A stretch of DNA of 30,887 nucleotides, from NCBI GenBank assembly GCA_043811005.1, contig JBDRNO010000308.1, positions 1 through 30,887 of the forward strand, in the 5' to 3' direction. The notes beneath the pieces were generated by a model that worked only from the letters and a program-made list of their open reading frames with translations, made no database searches and was not told where the DNA came from. Of the stretch, positions 6,489-15,151 are shown in pieces. Every line of letters begins with the position of its first letter. Within the stretch, counting starts at the first letter, position 1. The stretch is from JBDRNO01 sp043811005. Lineage in GTDB: Bacteria; Bacteroidota; Bacteroidia; NORP154. A program made the translations under genes and the position numbers.

Positions 6489-9104
6489 ATGAAGGCGATT
6501 AAAAACATTTCTTTAGCACTTTTTCTTTTCATTGCTTCATCTTTTCAAGTATTCGCTCAGCAAACAGCCACGATCTACGGCAAAATAACCGATGCGGATA
6601 AGCCCCGCAAAAATATTGAAGCGGTCAATATTTCCGTATTAGGGTTTCCTGGCGGTACTTCAAGTAGTGAGTTTGGAAAATATGAACTTTCAGTACCTGC
6701 TGATGAAGAGATCACGTTAGTATTTTCTCATATTGGCTTTTCAACAAAAAAGATCAAACTAACTCTCGCCCAAAGCGAAAGGTATCAATTGAATACGGAA
6801 TTACAAGTTTCATCAAGGGAACTAACTGATGTAACTATTGAAGACGAACAAACCAGGACAACCACCCTCACGCGAATAGATCCCAAAACCATCTCTATTA
6901 TACCAACTCCCTCCGGTGGAATCGAAGCTATTATAAAAACCCTTCCCGGTGTTTCAACAAGAAGCGAACTAAGCTCTCAATACTCCGTAAGGGGAGGAAA
7001 TTATGACGAGAATCTCGTCTATGTGAATGATATCGAGATATACAGGCCATTTCTCATCCGCTCCGGACAACAGGAAGGACTGAGCTTTGTCAATTCTGAT
7101 ATGGTCTCTTCCATCCTCTTTTCAGCAGGCGGTTTTGATGCCAAATACGGGGATAAGATGTCTTCCGTACTCGACATAAAATACAGGAAACCGACAAAGT
7201 TTGCCGGCTCAGCCACAATGAGCCTGCTCGGAGGCGCTGCCCATGTTGAAGGAGTATCTAAATCCTACCGCCTGAGTTACCAGTTGGGCATAAGGCAAAA
7301 ATCCAACCGGTATATATTAAACAGCTTAAACACTGAAGGCGACTATAAACCTTCTTTCACCGACTTCCAGGGATTTATCACTTATGATATCTCTGATGTT
7401 TTTGAAATGAACATCCTGGGAAACTATGCCAGGAACAAATACAGTTTTGTGCCTCTAACCCGGGAAACCGACTTCGGAACGATAAACGAAGCTCTCCGGC
7501 TCACCATCTATTTTGACGGACAGGAAGTTGACAAATTCGAGACCTGGATGGGAGCCATCTCAAATGTTTACAAACCCAACGAAAACCTGACATTAAAATT
7601 TATCGCCTCTTCTTTCAAAACCTATGAAAGTGAAACTTTCGATATCCAGGGACAATACTGGATTGACGAACTTGAAAAAGATATGAGCAAAGAAGAATTT
7701 GGCGAAGTTGCATCAAACAAAGGTGTAGGAACCTACCTGACTCATGCCAGGAATTATTTAGACGCCCTGGTTTTCAGTATTGAACATAAGGGATATCTCA
7801 CCAGGGAAAATCCCGGCAAAATACCCTTTTTGAATAACTTCTTACAAGATGATAAACAAAACAGATCCCGCAGGTTAACGAGTTACATGCAATGGGGCAT
7901 TAAATACCAGAACGAAACTATCAACGACCAGTTGAATGAATGGAAGATGATTGATTCTGCCGGCTACTCATTACCCCATCCAGGTGATTCGGTTGGATAT
8001 CCCCAACCCCAACTCACGCAGAAAATTGAACTGCAGGATGTGCTGAGGACAAAAATAAATATAAACTCAAACAGGTTCTCCGGCTATGTGCAAAACAACT
8101 GGACATGGACATCTAAAGACACGGTGGGTTACACCCTTGCAGCCGGCATCAGAACAAACTACTGGGACCTTAATAAGCAATTGTTGTTTAGCCCGAGGAT
8201 TTCATTCTCATTAAAGCCCAGGTGGAGAAGAGATGTCGTATTCAGGACAGCAACCGGCTACTACCACCAACCACCCTTTTACCGCGAGCTAAGAAACCTT
8301 GAAGGAAATTTAAATTCCGATCTGAAAGCACAACAATCAATACATTTTGTTATAGGAAGCGATTATAATTTCAAAGCATGGAACCGTCCCTTTAAGTTCA
8401 TCTCGGAAATATATTACAAGCATCTTGAGAACTTGGTCCCTTATGAAATTGATAATGTAAGAATCCGTTATTACGCTGAAAACAGCGCTCATGGATATGC
8501 TACTGGAATTGACATGAAAGTTAACGGGGAATTTGTAAAAGGCATTGAATCATGGGCTTGCCTTTCGGTTATGCAGACACAAGAAGATATAGAAAACGAT
8601 TTTTACTATGATTATTTTAATGATGAGGGGGAAAAGATCATTTTTGGCTATACCTGGAATGACTCCATAGTTGACAGCATCCGCTATGAACCCGGCTATA
8701 TCCCGCGCCTTACTGACCAAAGAGTTAATTTCAGCTTGTTCTTTCAGGATTACCTGCCCAGGTTCCCAAACTATAAAATGCACCTCAACTTAGTGTTCGG
8801 CTCACGACTTCCCTTCGGTCCACCGAGCTTTGAGAGATACAAAGATACACTCAGGATACCGCCTTACAGAAGGGTGGATATTGGTTTTTCAACGCTGTTA
8901 TTAAGCGAAGACACAGAACTGTCGCCCAAAAATCCATTCAGGCATTTTGAATCCATCTGGATTAGCATGGAGGTATTTAACCTGCTCGGTATTAACAATA
9001 CCATCTCATACATCTGGATAAAAGATATTACCAACCGCGAATACGCCATCCCCAACTACCTGACATCACGGCTGCTGAATGTAAAGGTTATTGCTAAGTT
9101 TTGA
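6489..9104 (+). CDS. TonB-dependent receptor with carboxypeptidase regulatory-like domain
   Basis: This 871-residue outer-membrane protein has a signal peptide (residues 1-24, ending VFAQQ) and a carboxypeptidase D regulatory-like beta domain (about 26-105, with TIYGKITDA and a GFSTKKI-type strand). A TonB plug (about 120-240) includes IIKTLPGVSTRSELSSQ, YSVRGGNYDEN and FDAKYGDKMSSVLDI. A long beta barrel ends in an aromatic, LLNVKVIAKF, as expected for BAM recognition. It is not an obvious SusC: no SusD partner lies nearby and the length is shorter than a typical SusC. The substrate cannot be told. It ends one base before the stop codon of the convergent mutase gene, with no hairpin between the two. 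Confidence 0.9.
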   Translation: MKAIKNISLALFLFIASSFQVFAQQTATIYGKITDADKPRKNIEAVNISVLGFPGGTSSSEFGKYELSVPADEEITLVFSHIGFSTKKIKLTLAQSERYQLNTELQVSSRELTDVTIEDEQTRTTTLTRIDPKTISIIPTPSGGIEAIIKTLPGVSTRSELSSQYSVRGGNYDENLVYVNDIEIYRPFLIRSGQQEGLSFVNSDMVSSILFSAGGFDAKYGDKMSSVLDIKYRKPTKFAGSATMSLLGGAAHVEGVSKSYRLSYQLGIRQKSNRYILNSLNTEGDYKPSFTDFQGFITYDISDVFEMNILGNYARNKYSFVPLTRETDFGTINEALRLTIYFDGQEVDKFETWMGAISNVYKPNENLTLKFIASSFKTYESETFDIQGQYWIDELEKDMSKEEFGEVASNKGVGTYLTHARNYLDALVFSIEHKGYLTRENPGKIPFLNNFLQDDKQNRSRRLTSYMQWGIKYQNETINDQLNEWKMIDSAGYSLPHPGDSVGYPQPQLTQKIELQDVLRTKININSNRFSGYVQNNWTWTSKDTVGYTLAAGIRTNYWDLNKQLLFSPRISFSLKPRWRRDVVFRTATGYYHQPPFYRELRNLEGNLNSDLKAQQSIHFVIGSDYNFKAWNRPFKFISEIYYKHLENLVPYEIDNVRIRYYAENSAHGYATGIDMKVNGEFVKGIESWACLSVMQTQEDIENDFYYDYFNDEGEKIIFGYTWNDSIVDSIRYEPGYIPRLTDQRVNFSLFFQDYLPRFPNYKMHLNLVFGSRLPFGPPSFERYKDTLRIPPYRRVDIGFSTLLLSEDTELSPKNPFRHFESIWISMEVFNLLGINNTISYIWIKDITNREYAIPNYLTSRLLNVKVIAKF

Positions 9105-9105
9105 A

Positions 9106-10689
9106 TCAATACTCCCCAAAAACCCCTCTCATCACATCGGCAATCTCTCCTAATGTGGCATAATTTTCTACAGCTTCCAGGATAGTGGGCATAAGATTTA
9201 TGTTGGAACGAGCATCTGATCCGAGCTTTGATAAAGAAGCAGCTACTTTATTATTATCCCGTTCCTGTTTAAGGGCTTTTATCTTTTCTATCTGTAGCTG
9301 CCTTACAGAGTCATCAACACTAAAAACATCACCTTGTGGCTTTTCTTCTGTTGTAAATTTATTCAGACCTACAATTATTTTTTCCTCTTTTTCAATGGCA
9401 TCCTGGTAACTGTATGCAGACGCGGCAATTTCGTTCTGGATATATCCTTCTTCAATAGCAGCAACGGCTCCGCCCATAGCATCTATCTTTTCGATGTACT
9501 TCCAGGCAGCTTGTTCAACTTCATTTGTAAGTGTTTCAACATAATATGAACCCGCCAGCGGGTCAACGGTATCAGTAACACCGCTCTCATGGGCGATAAT
9601 TTGTTGTGTTCGCAAGGCGATGCGAACGGCTTCCTCGGTAGGAAGGGCAAACGCCTCATCAAAGCTGTTTGTATGCAGGGATTGTGTCCCTCCCAGCACT
9701 GCTGCCAATGCCTGTAATGTAACCCTTGAGATATTGTTGTGGGGTTGCTGGGCTGTAAGTGTAGAGCCACCAGTCTGGGCATGAAATCTGAGCATCTGCG
9801 CTTTAGGGTCGGTAGCTCCCAGGTCACTGGTTATCTTTGCCCACATCCTCCTGGCTGCCCTGAATTTAGCTACCTCCTCAAACAAATTGTTATAAGCATT
9901 AAAAAAGAAAGACAACCGCCTTCCAAACACATTGATGTCAAGCCCTTTCTCAATTGCCGCCTTTACATAAGCTTTTCCGTTGGCAAGTGTGAATGCCAGC
10001 TCCTGAACGGCAGTAGCCCCTGCTTCGCGAATATGATAACCCGATATGGAAATGGTATTCCACTTCGGCACTTCACTGCCGCAATATTCAAAAATATCGG
10101 TAATAATGCGCATTGATGCTTTTGGAGGATAAATATATGTCCCTCTTGCGGCATACTCCTTTAAGAGGTCATTCTGGATGGTTCCCGATATGGTCTTTAG
10201 GTCAGCTCCCTGCTTTCTCGCTAAAACAAGGTACATGGCAAGCAGGATAGAAGCTGTGGAATTAATTGTCATTGAAGTAGTGATCTTTTGCAGTTCAATG
10301 CCATCAAAAAGTATCTCGATGTCACGCAATGAATCAATGGCAACGCCTGATTTTCCCACTTCTCCCTCGGCAAGATCATTATCTGAATCATAGCCGATCT
10401 GTGTGGGCAGGTCAAAAGCGATGGACAGCCCGGTGATGCCATTTTTCAGCAGATAATGATATCTCTTATTGGATTCTTCTGCCGTTGAGAAGCCGGCATA
10501 CTGGCGCATGGTCCACAGCTTGGTGCGGTACATATCAGGCTGTATGCCCCTTGTGAATGGAAATTCCCCGGGTTTTTCCTCAGGAATATCCTGGCTGGAA
10601 TAAACTCGCTCTACCTTTATGCCGGAATCAGTCTCAAATATCGTCTTTCTCGGGACTGGTTTATCCTTACGGGATTTGTGTATTGTCAT
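9106..10689 (-). CDS. Methylmalonyl-CoA mutase, catalytic (N-terminal-type) subunit
   Basis: This 527-residue protein covers the TIM-barrel substrate domain of the B12-dependent acyl-CoA mutases. Motifs include LWTMRQYAGFSTAEESN, GLSIAFDLPTQIGYDSDN, IYPPKASMRIITDIF and SISGYHIREAGATA. Tyr64 (RQYAGFS), Arg182 (AARGTYIYPP) and His219 (SGYHIREAG) keep the same mutual spacing (118 and 37 residues) as Tyr89, Arg207 and His244 of the Propionibacterium enzyme. Isobutyryl-CoA mutase is known to have Phe and Gln at the first two positions, so methylmalonyl-CoA is favoured as substrate. The protein ends at the usual close of the catalytic part (GEIADVMRGVFGEY). It has no B12-binding domain, which must come from a separate small subunit outside this window. 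It probably serves the propionyl-CoA/succinyl-CoA interconversion and is likely co-transcribed with the gene at 10769-11290. Confidence 0.88.
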   Translation of the reverse strand: MTIHKSRKDKPVPRKTIFETDSGIKVERVYSSQDIPEEKPGEFPFTRGIQPDMYRTKLWTMRQYAGFSTAEESNKRYHYLLKNGITGLSIAFDLPTQIGYDSDNDLAEGEVGKSGVAIDSLRDIEILFDGIELQKITTSMTINSTASILLAMYLVLARKQGADLKTISGTIQNDLLKEYAARGTYIYPPKASMRIITDIFEYCGSEVPKWNTISISGYHIREAGATAVQELAFTLANGKAYVKAAIEKGLDINVFGRRLSFFFNAYNNLFEEVAKFRAARRMWAKITSDLGATDPKAQMLRFHAQTGGSTLTAQQPHNNISRVTLQALAAVLGGTQSLHTNSFDEAFALPTEEAVRIALRTQQIIAHESGVTDTVDPLAGSYYVETLTNEVEQAAWKYIEKIDAMGGAVAAIEEGYIQNEIAASAYSYQDAIEKEEKIIVGLNKFTTEEKPQGDVFSVDDSVRQLQIEKIKALKQERDNNKVAASLSKLGSDARSNINLMPTILEAVENYATLGEIADVMRGVFGEY

Positions 10690-10768
10690 TTGTTAATTAT
10701 TGCAAAATAGAGAGGAAAAAATCGCTTTTTTATTTTTTTTTACTTTCTATAATGGTCTCAATCTTAAA

Positions 10769-11290
10769 TTAAAAAGACTGCCGTATCTCTTTTTTAATAT
10801 ACTCCAATGCTGACTGTGTGGGCAACTTCTCAATATTAAGGGTTAATTGAAGGATGATCTTGCTTAGATCAATTCCGGTTGCATCGTCATTTAGCCTGCT
10901 TGATGCCAGGTTAAATAACTTGATCATCTCCTCTTTGGCGCTTTTAACTCTAAACCATGCTTGATCAGACATGTAAATTTGCTGTGAGAGATTGTGATTA
11001 AATTCATCGCGTATTGATTTCAGAAGCTCGGACTGAAGCTTTCTGGCACTCATGCCGTTTTTGTGGACCCTGGTGATCAAGGTATCCGGTGAAATCCGCT
11101 CCAGGAACATAGCTGCACGTTCATACGCCTGTAATCGTATAGGAGTGAGCAATTTTTGCCCATCTTTCCTGAGCTCAAGCAACCTTTTTTTCTGCTCATT
11201 TTCAAGAAATCCCTTGATAGTATAAAATGCTGTTAAAAAAACTATCAAAGAAGGTAAAACGATCATTGCTATATCGTAAACTTTTTCCAT
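10769..11290 (-). CDS. Small membrane-anchored protein of unknown function
   Basis: This 173-residue protein has one N-terminal transmembrane helix (about 6-27, IAMIVLPSLIVFLTAFYTI) followed by a charged, helical cytoplasmic region (ENEQKKRLLELRKDGQ and onward). The body contains LTPIRLQAYERAAMFLERI, SARKLQSELLKSIRDEFNHNLSQQ and a C-terminal LPTQSALEYIKKEIRQ. I have the impression of a conserved Bacteroidota family (possibly the one labelled DUF7935), but cannot verify this. It lies 79 bp upstream of the mutase gene on the same strand, which suggests an operon. No enzyme motif is visible. Confidence 0.75.
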   Translation of the reverse strand: MEKVYDIAMIVLPSLIVFLTAFYTIKGFLENEQKKRLLELRKDGQKLLTPIRLQAYERAAMFLERISPDTLITRVHKNGMSARKLQSELLKSIRDEFNHNLSQQIYMSDQAWFRVKSAKEEMIKLFNLASSRLNDDATGIDLSKIILQLTLNIEKLPTQSALEYIKKEIRQSF

Positions 11291-11353
11291 GGTTTTTAAT
11301 AATTTAAAGGTTTTTTAGTTTAACTCTTTTATAAAAAATTCTTATAAGTTGGG

Positions 11354-11382
11354 TTGTAAATATCGTAATTTTTTTATTTTTG
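11354..11382 (+). promoter_or_regulatory. Bacteroidota-type promoter for gldA
   Basis: TTG (11354-11356), an 18-bp spacer and TATTTTTG (11375-11382) match the TTG/TAnnTTTG consensus of the primary sigma factor of Bacteroidota. The predicted start near 11389 leaves a leader of about 34 nt before the gldA ATG. Confidence 0.7.
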
Positions 11383-11422
11383 CACTCTATTAAATTCGTT
11401 TTTTATCGTAATTCGTACGACT

Positions 11423-12355
11423 ATGGACATTATCATTGAAAACCTCACCAAAAGATACGGCATACAAAAGGCGGTTGACGGTATTTCCTTCAGGGTAAAG
11501 ACAGGGGAGATCCTGGGATTCCTGGGTCCTAACGGAGCCGGGAAAACCACTACAATGCAGATCGTTTCCTGCTATTTAGCTGCCAACCAGGGTGAGGTAA
11601 CGGTAGGTGGATATTCCGTAAAAGACGAGCCCGGCAAGATAAAAAAACTTATAGGTTACCTTCCGGAGAACAACCCGCTCTACCACGAAATGCCTGTGAT
11701 TGATTATTTAGAATTTACAGCGGAACTGCAAGGTATAGAAAAAAACAGGATAGATGAGAGAATTCGCGAGATGATCAGGGTCTGCGGGCTAAATATTGAA
11801 AAGCATAAGAAAATCGGTGAGCTCTCAAAAGGATTCAGGCAGAGGGTCGGATTAGCCCAGGCAATGATACACGATCCCGAAATTTTGCTCCTCGATGAGC
11901 CAACATCAGGTCTGGATCCCAACCAGATCGTTGAGATCAGGAACCTGATAAAAGAGCTTGGGAAAGAAAAAACAGTTATCCTCAGCACTCACATCCTGCC
12001 TGAAGTAGAAGCCACATGCGACCGTATCCTGATCATCAATAACGGGAAGATCGTTGCTGATGGCACCTCTGACAGCTTAAGAAAGCAGGCGCAGGGGCAG
12101 GAAATACTTAAAATAAAGATAGAGGAAGCAAAAAGCAGGGATATGGTTATTGATTCTCTGCAAAAATTAGATAGTGTGGAATTGGTTGATCCTAAAGCCG
12201 GGCTAGAAAACAGCTATGAAATTCAAAGCAAAGGTGGAGAATCATCCCGCAAACCAATCTTTAATCTTTGTGTTGAAAAAGGATGGGTGCTGACAGAAAT
12301 GATACCGGTAGAAACAAAACTTGAGGATGTTTTCAGAAATCTTACTGTGAATTAA
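11423..12355 (+). CDS. gldA: Gliding-motility ABC transporter ATP-binding protein GldA
   Basis: This 310-residue ABC ATPase has Walker A GPNGAGKTT (35-43), an ABC signature-region LSKGFRQRVGL (134-144), Walker B EILLLDEPTSGLDP (153-166) and the H-loop region LSTHILPE. The C-terminal extension after residue 220 is typical of ATPases paired with GldF-like permeases. GldA works with GldF and GldG in the membrane; in Flavobacterium the complex is needed for gliding, though its transported substrate is not established. The gldF and gldG homologues follow on the same strand, which is the main reason to prefer GldA over a generic export ATPase. The gene has a good promoter directly upstream. Confidence 0.87.
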   Translation: MDIIIENLTKRYGIQKAVDGISFRVKTGEILGFLGPNGAGKTTTMQIVSCYLAANQGEVTVGGYSVKDEPGKIKKLIGYLPENNPLYHEMPVIDYLEFTAELQGIEKNRIDERIREMIRVCGLNIEKHKKIGELSKGFRQRVGLAQAMIHDPEILLLDEPTSGLDPNQIVEIRNLIKELGKEKTVILSTHILPEVEATCDRILIINNGKIVADGTSDSLRKQAQGQEILKIKIEEAKSRDMVIDSLQKLDSVELVDPKAGLENSYEIQSKGGESSRKPIFNLCVEKGWVLTEMIPVETKLEDVFRNLTVN

Positions 12356-12433
12356 ACACATAGCTTCGCAAATTGATTATAAGATGGAATTATGAATTTG
12401 GGTAAGTAAAAATATTATAAAGTTGCTGGTTGC

Positions 12434-12508
12434 TTGTTACTGGTGGCTGGCAGGGATTACTTCCCTATAATATTATCGAAAAAGCCAGAAACCAGAAACC
12501 AGTAACAA
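12434..12508. repeat. Inverted repeat of the TTACTGGTTTCTGG type
   Basis: Arms TTGTTACTGG followed by TGGCTGGC (12434-12451) and GCCAGAAACCAGAAACCAGT with AACAA (12484-12508) face each other across about 32 bp. The right arm contains two tandem CCAGAAA units. It lies between gldA and gldF and might act as a partial terminator, but has no T-run. Confidence 0.55.
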
Positions 12509-12577
12509 TTAAAAATATTTGAGATAATAACAATTCATAAATAAATTGTAAAAAATAACAACAACTGCATAATAAAC

Positions 12578-13303
12578 ATGAGATCAACGTGGGTAATATG
12601 TAAACGCGAACTGCAATCATTTTTTGATTCTTTGATCGCCTACATAATGTTAGTAGCATTCCTGGGCTTCAGCGGGTTTTTTACCTGGCTTTACGGCAGC
12701 GATATTTTCCTGGTTAACCAGGCAAGCTTGCAGTCATTCTTCGGTATTGCATACTGGACACTTTTTTTCTTTATTCCGGCATTAACCATGCGCCTGCTTG
12801 CAGAGGAAAACAAAACCGGCACCATTGAATTGCTCCTCACCAAAGCCGTTACTAACTGGCAGGTTGTTACCGGTAAATTTTTATCTTGCCTGTTATTAAT
12901 TGCAATTGCATTGGCATTTACGCTTCCCTATTATTTAACCTTATGGAAAATAGGCCCTGTTGACCACAGTGCCGTATGGTGCGGATACTTTGGATTAATA
13001 CTTATGAGCGCAACATATATAAGCATCGGGCTGTTTGCCAGCAGCATAACCAACAACCAAATAGTAGCATTTCTCCTTGCACTTATAATAGGAATGTTCT
13101 TTCATATCATTTTTGGTGTATTGGCAAGTAATTTTACCGGAATAATAGGTGAAACAATGAATTATCTCAGTATCTCAACTCATTTCGAATCCATTTCAAG
13201 AGGGGTTATTGATACTAAAGACCTGATCTATTTTCTGTCAATTATATTTCTTGGATTAATATTATCAGAAATAATGGTAGCTAAGAGGAATATAATCAAT
13301 TAA
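12578..13303 (+). CDS. gldF: Gliding-motility ABC transporter permease GldF
   Basis: This 241-residue integral membrane protein has about six hydrophobic helices. The opening MRSTWVICKRELQSFFDSLIAY and the segment RLLAEENKTGTIELLLTKAVTNWQVVTGKF are characteristic of ABC-2-type permeases of the GldF group. It lies 222 bp after gldA and 247 bp before gldG, all on one strand. The start is chosen at the ATG at 12578 because the family begins with this soluble amphipathic stretch. By homology it forms the membrane channel with GldG and is energised by GldA. Confidence 0.87.
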   Translation: MRSTWVICKRELQSFFDSLIAYIMLVAFLGFSGFFTWLYGSDIFLVNQASLQSFFGIAYWTLFFFIPALTMRLLAEENKTGTIELLLTKAVTNWQVVTGKFLSCLLLIAIALAFTLPYYLTLWKIGPVDHSAVWCGYFGLILMSATYISIGLFASSITNNQIVAFLLALIIGMFFHIIFGVLASNFTGIIGETMNYLSISTHFESISRGVIDTKDLIYFLSIIFLGLILSEIMVAKRNIIN

Positions 13304-13341
13304 CATGTTTATAACAGAATCGTGTCAACGATACTTTGGCA

Positions 13342-13476
13342 GGAAATAAGGAAATAGGGAAATAAGGAAATAAGGACATATGGGAAATAGAGGAAATAGA
13401 GGAAATAGAGGAAATAGGAAAATAAGGACATAGGGATATTATACCCTTATACCTTTATACCCCTATACCTCTATAC
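13342..13476. repeat. Octamer tandem repeat tract between gldF and gldG
   Basis: From 13342 the strand repeats GGAAATAR about ten times in 8- or 9-bp units, with GGACATAK variants. At about 13439 it switches to a pyrimidine-rich 8-bp repeat, ATACCYYT (four and a half units, 13441-13476). The switch point GGGATATTATACCC is itself symmetric. No open reading frame is likely here. Confidence 0.8.
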
Positions 13477-13550
13477 ATTACCCGCAAATAGAGCATTAAC
13501 ACAATACAATTACAAATGTTCTATGAATTATAAATAACTGCGAATTACAA

Positions 13551-15068
13551 ATGAGAACACGAAAAAAAATAATCAATTTCATCTTTTTAACATTGGGAAT
13601 ATTAGTGCTGATTAACATCCTGTCTGACAGCTATTTCCTTCGTCTTGATTTTACTGAAGATAATCGTTACACACTTAGCAGAGCTACAAAGGATATTTTA
13701 TCTTCATTAAATGAACCCGTAACAATCACAGCATATTTTTCGGCAGACCTTCCAACAGATATTGCCAAAACCAGGAGCGATTTTAAGGAATTATTGATAG
13801 AATATGAAAACCGTTCCAAAGGGATGCTTGTTTATGAATTCTTCAACCCCAATGAAGATGAAGAGGCAGAACAAAAAGCCATGCAATCGGGAATTCAACC
13901 GGTGATAATTAATGTTCGTGATAAGAACCAGGTGAAACAGCAAAAAGCTTATTTGGGAGCAGTGATCCAGCTCGGTGAACAATCTGATGTCATCCCGTTT
14001 ATGAAGCCGGGAGCTGCAATGGAATACTCGCTTTCTACAAGCATTAAAAAACTCTCTGTTACCGATAAACCCTCAATAGGTCTTTTGCAAGGACATGGTG
14101 AGCCATCAGTAAATGCCGTGCGGCAGGTCAATACATCCCTCTCAATCTTATATGATCTTGAGCCAATATATCTTAATGACACTACGCCTATTCCAGACAG
14201 GTTCAAAACAATAGCCATTGTTGCACCTACTGATACATTTCCTGATACACACTTAAAACATTTGGATAATTTCCTGGCTAAAGGGAAGAACTTGTTTATT
14301 GCTTATAATCGGGTGCAAGGTGATCTGAGCAGATCCTATGGTGAATCTTTATATACAGGACTGGAAAACTGGCTGAGCCAAAAAGGGATAACCATTGAAA
14401 ACAATTTTATCGTTGATGCCAGTTGTGGTAATGTTACAGTCATGCAGCAACAGGGATTCTTCACTTTCCGGAATAATATCCGGTTTCCTTTCCTGCCACT
14501 GATCACCAACTTTGAAGAACATCCAATTACCAAAGGGCTGGAACAGGTTATCATGCAATTTGTAAGCTCTATAACTTTTACAGGTGATACGACCCTGATA
14601 TTTACGCCTATTGCCAAAACTTCTCAGAAAACCGGGACCCAACAAGTGCCACTGTATTTTAATGTCCAGAAGCAATGGCAGGATAATGACTTTCCGCTTT
14701 CAAACCTGGTCGTAGGAGCAATAATTGAAGGAAAACTATCAGGTGAGAATTACTCTAAAATAATTGTGATCAGTGATGGGAATTTCCCCATAAATGGTGA
14801 AGAACAAGGAGCGCAACAATTACCTCCCGATAATGTCAACCTGATGGTCAATGCCATTGACTGGTTGTCTGATGATACAGGACTGATAGAATTACGAACA
14901 AAGGGCATCACATCCCGCCCGCTCGACCAGATCGAAGACAGTACCAAAACACTTTTAAAATATCTCAATTTCCTGTTACCTATTATTTTAATTATTATTT
15001 ACGGTCTTGTTAGAATGCAGACGAAAAGAAATTTGAAGATTAGAAGAATGGCGGAGGATTATGTATAA
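13551..15068 (+). CDS. gldG: Gliding-motility ABC transporter auxiliary protein GldG
   Basis: This 505-residue protein has a transmembrane helix at about 10-27 (INFIFLTLGILVLINILS), then the family's opening RLDFTEDNRYTLSRATKDIL and a large periplasmic domain of the ABC-transporter auxiliary type (SADLPTDIAKTRSDF, LLQGHGEPS, IVAPTDTFPDTHLKHLDNFL, VISDGNFPINGEEQG). A C-terminal membrane helix follows (about 466-485, LLKYLNFLLPIILIIIYGLV). This topology, with anchors at both ends, is that of GldG, the partner of GldF. It begins 75 bp after the octamer repeat tract and is followed after 83 bp by the DUF4340 gene, which probably shares its transcript. Confidence 0.87.
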   Translation: MRTRKKIINFIFLTLGILVLINILSDSYFLRLDFTEDNRYTLSRATKDILSSLNEPVTITAYFSADLPTDIAKTRSDFKELLIEYENRSKGMLVYEFFNPNEDEEAEQKAMQSGIQPVIINVRDKNQVKQQKAYLGAVIQLGEQSDVIPFMKPGAAMEYSLSTSIKKLSVTDKPSIGLLQGHGEPSVNAVRQVNTSLSILYDLEPIYLNDTTPIPDRFKTIAIVAPTDTFPDTHLKHLDNFLAKGKNLFIAYNRVQGDLSRSYGESLYTGLENWLSQKGITIENNFIVDASCGNVTVMQQQGFFTFRNNIRFPFLPLITNFEEHPITKGLEQVIMQFVSSITFTGDTTLIFTPIAKTSQKTGTQQVPLYFNVQKQWQDNDFPLSNLVVGAIIEGKLSGENYSKIIVISDGNFPINGEEQGAQQLPPDNVNLMVNAIDWLSDDTGLIELRTKGITSRPLDQIEDSTKTLLKYLNFLLPIILIIIYGLVRMQTKRNLKIRRMAEDYV

Positions 15069-15151
15069 TCAGGCGCTTAAAAAGTTACAGTGTACAGGAT
15101 GCAGGATATAATCGATGAAATGTTTTACTATTAATTCATCAAACAATATTT

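Noticed and set aside
13342..13476. CRISPR array between gldF and gldG
   Set aside because: The units are 8-9 bp with no spacers between them; it is a simple tandem repeat, and no cas genes are near.
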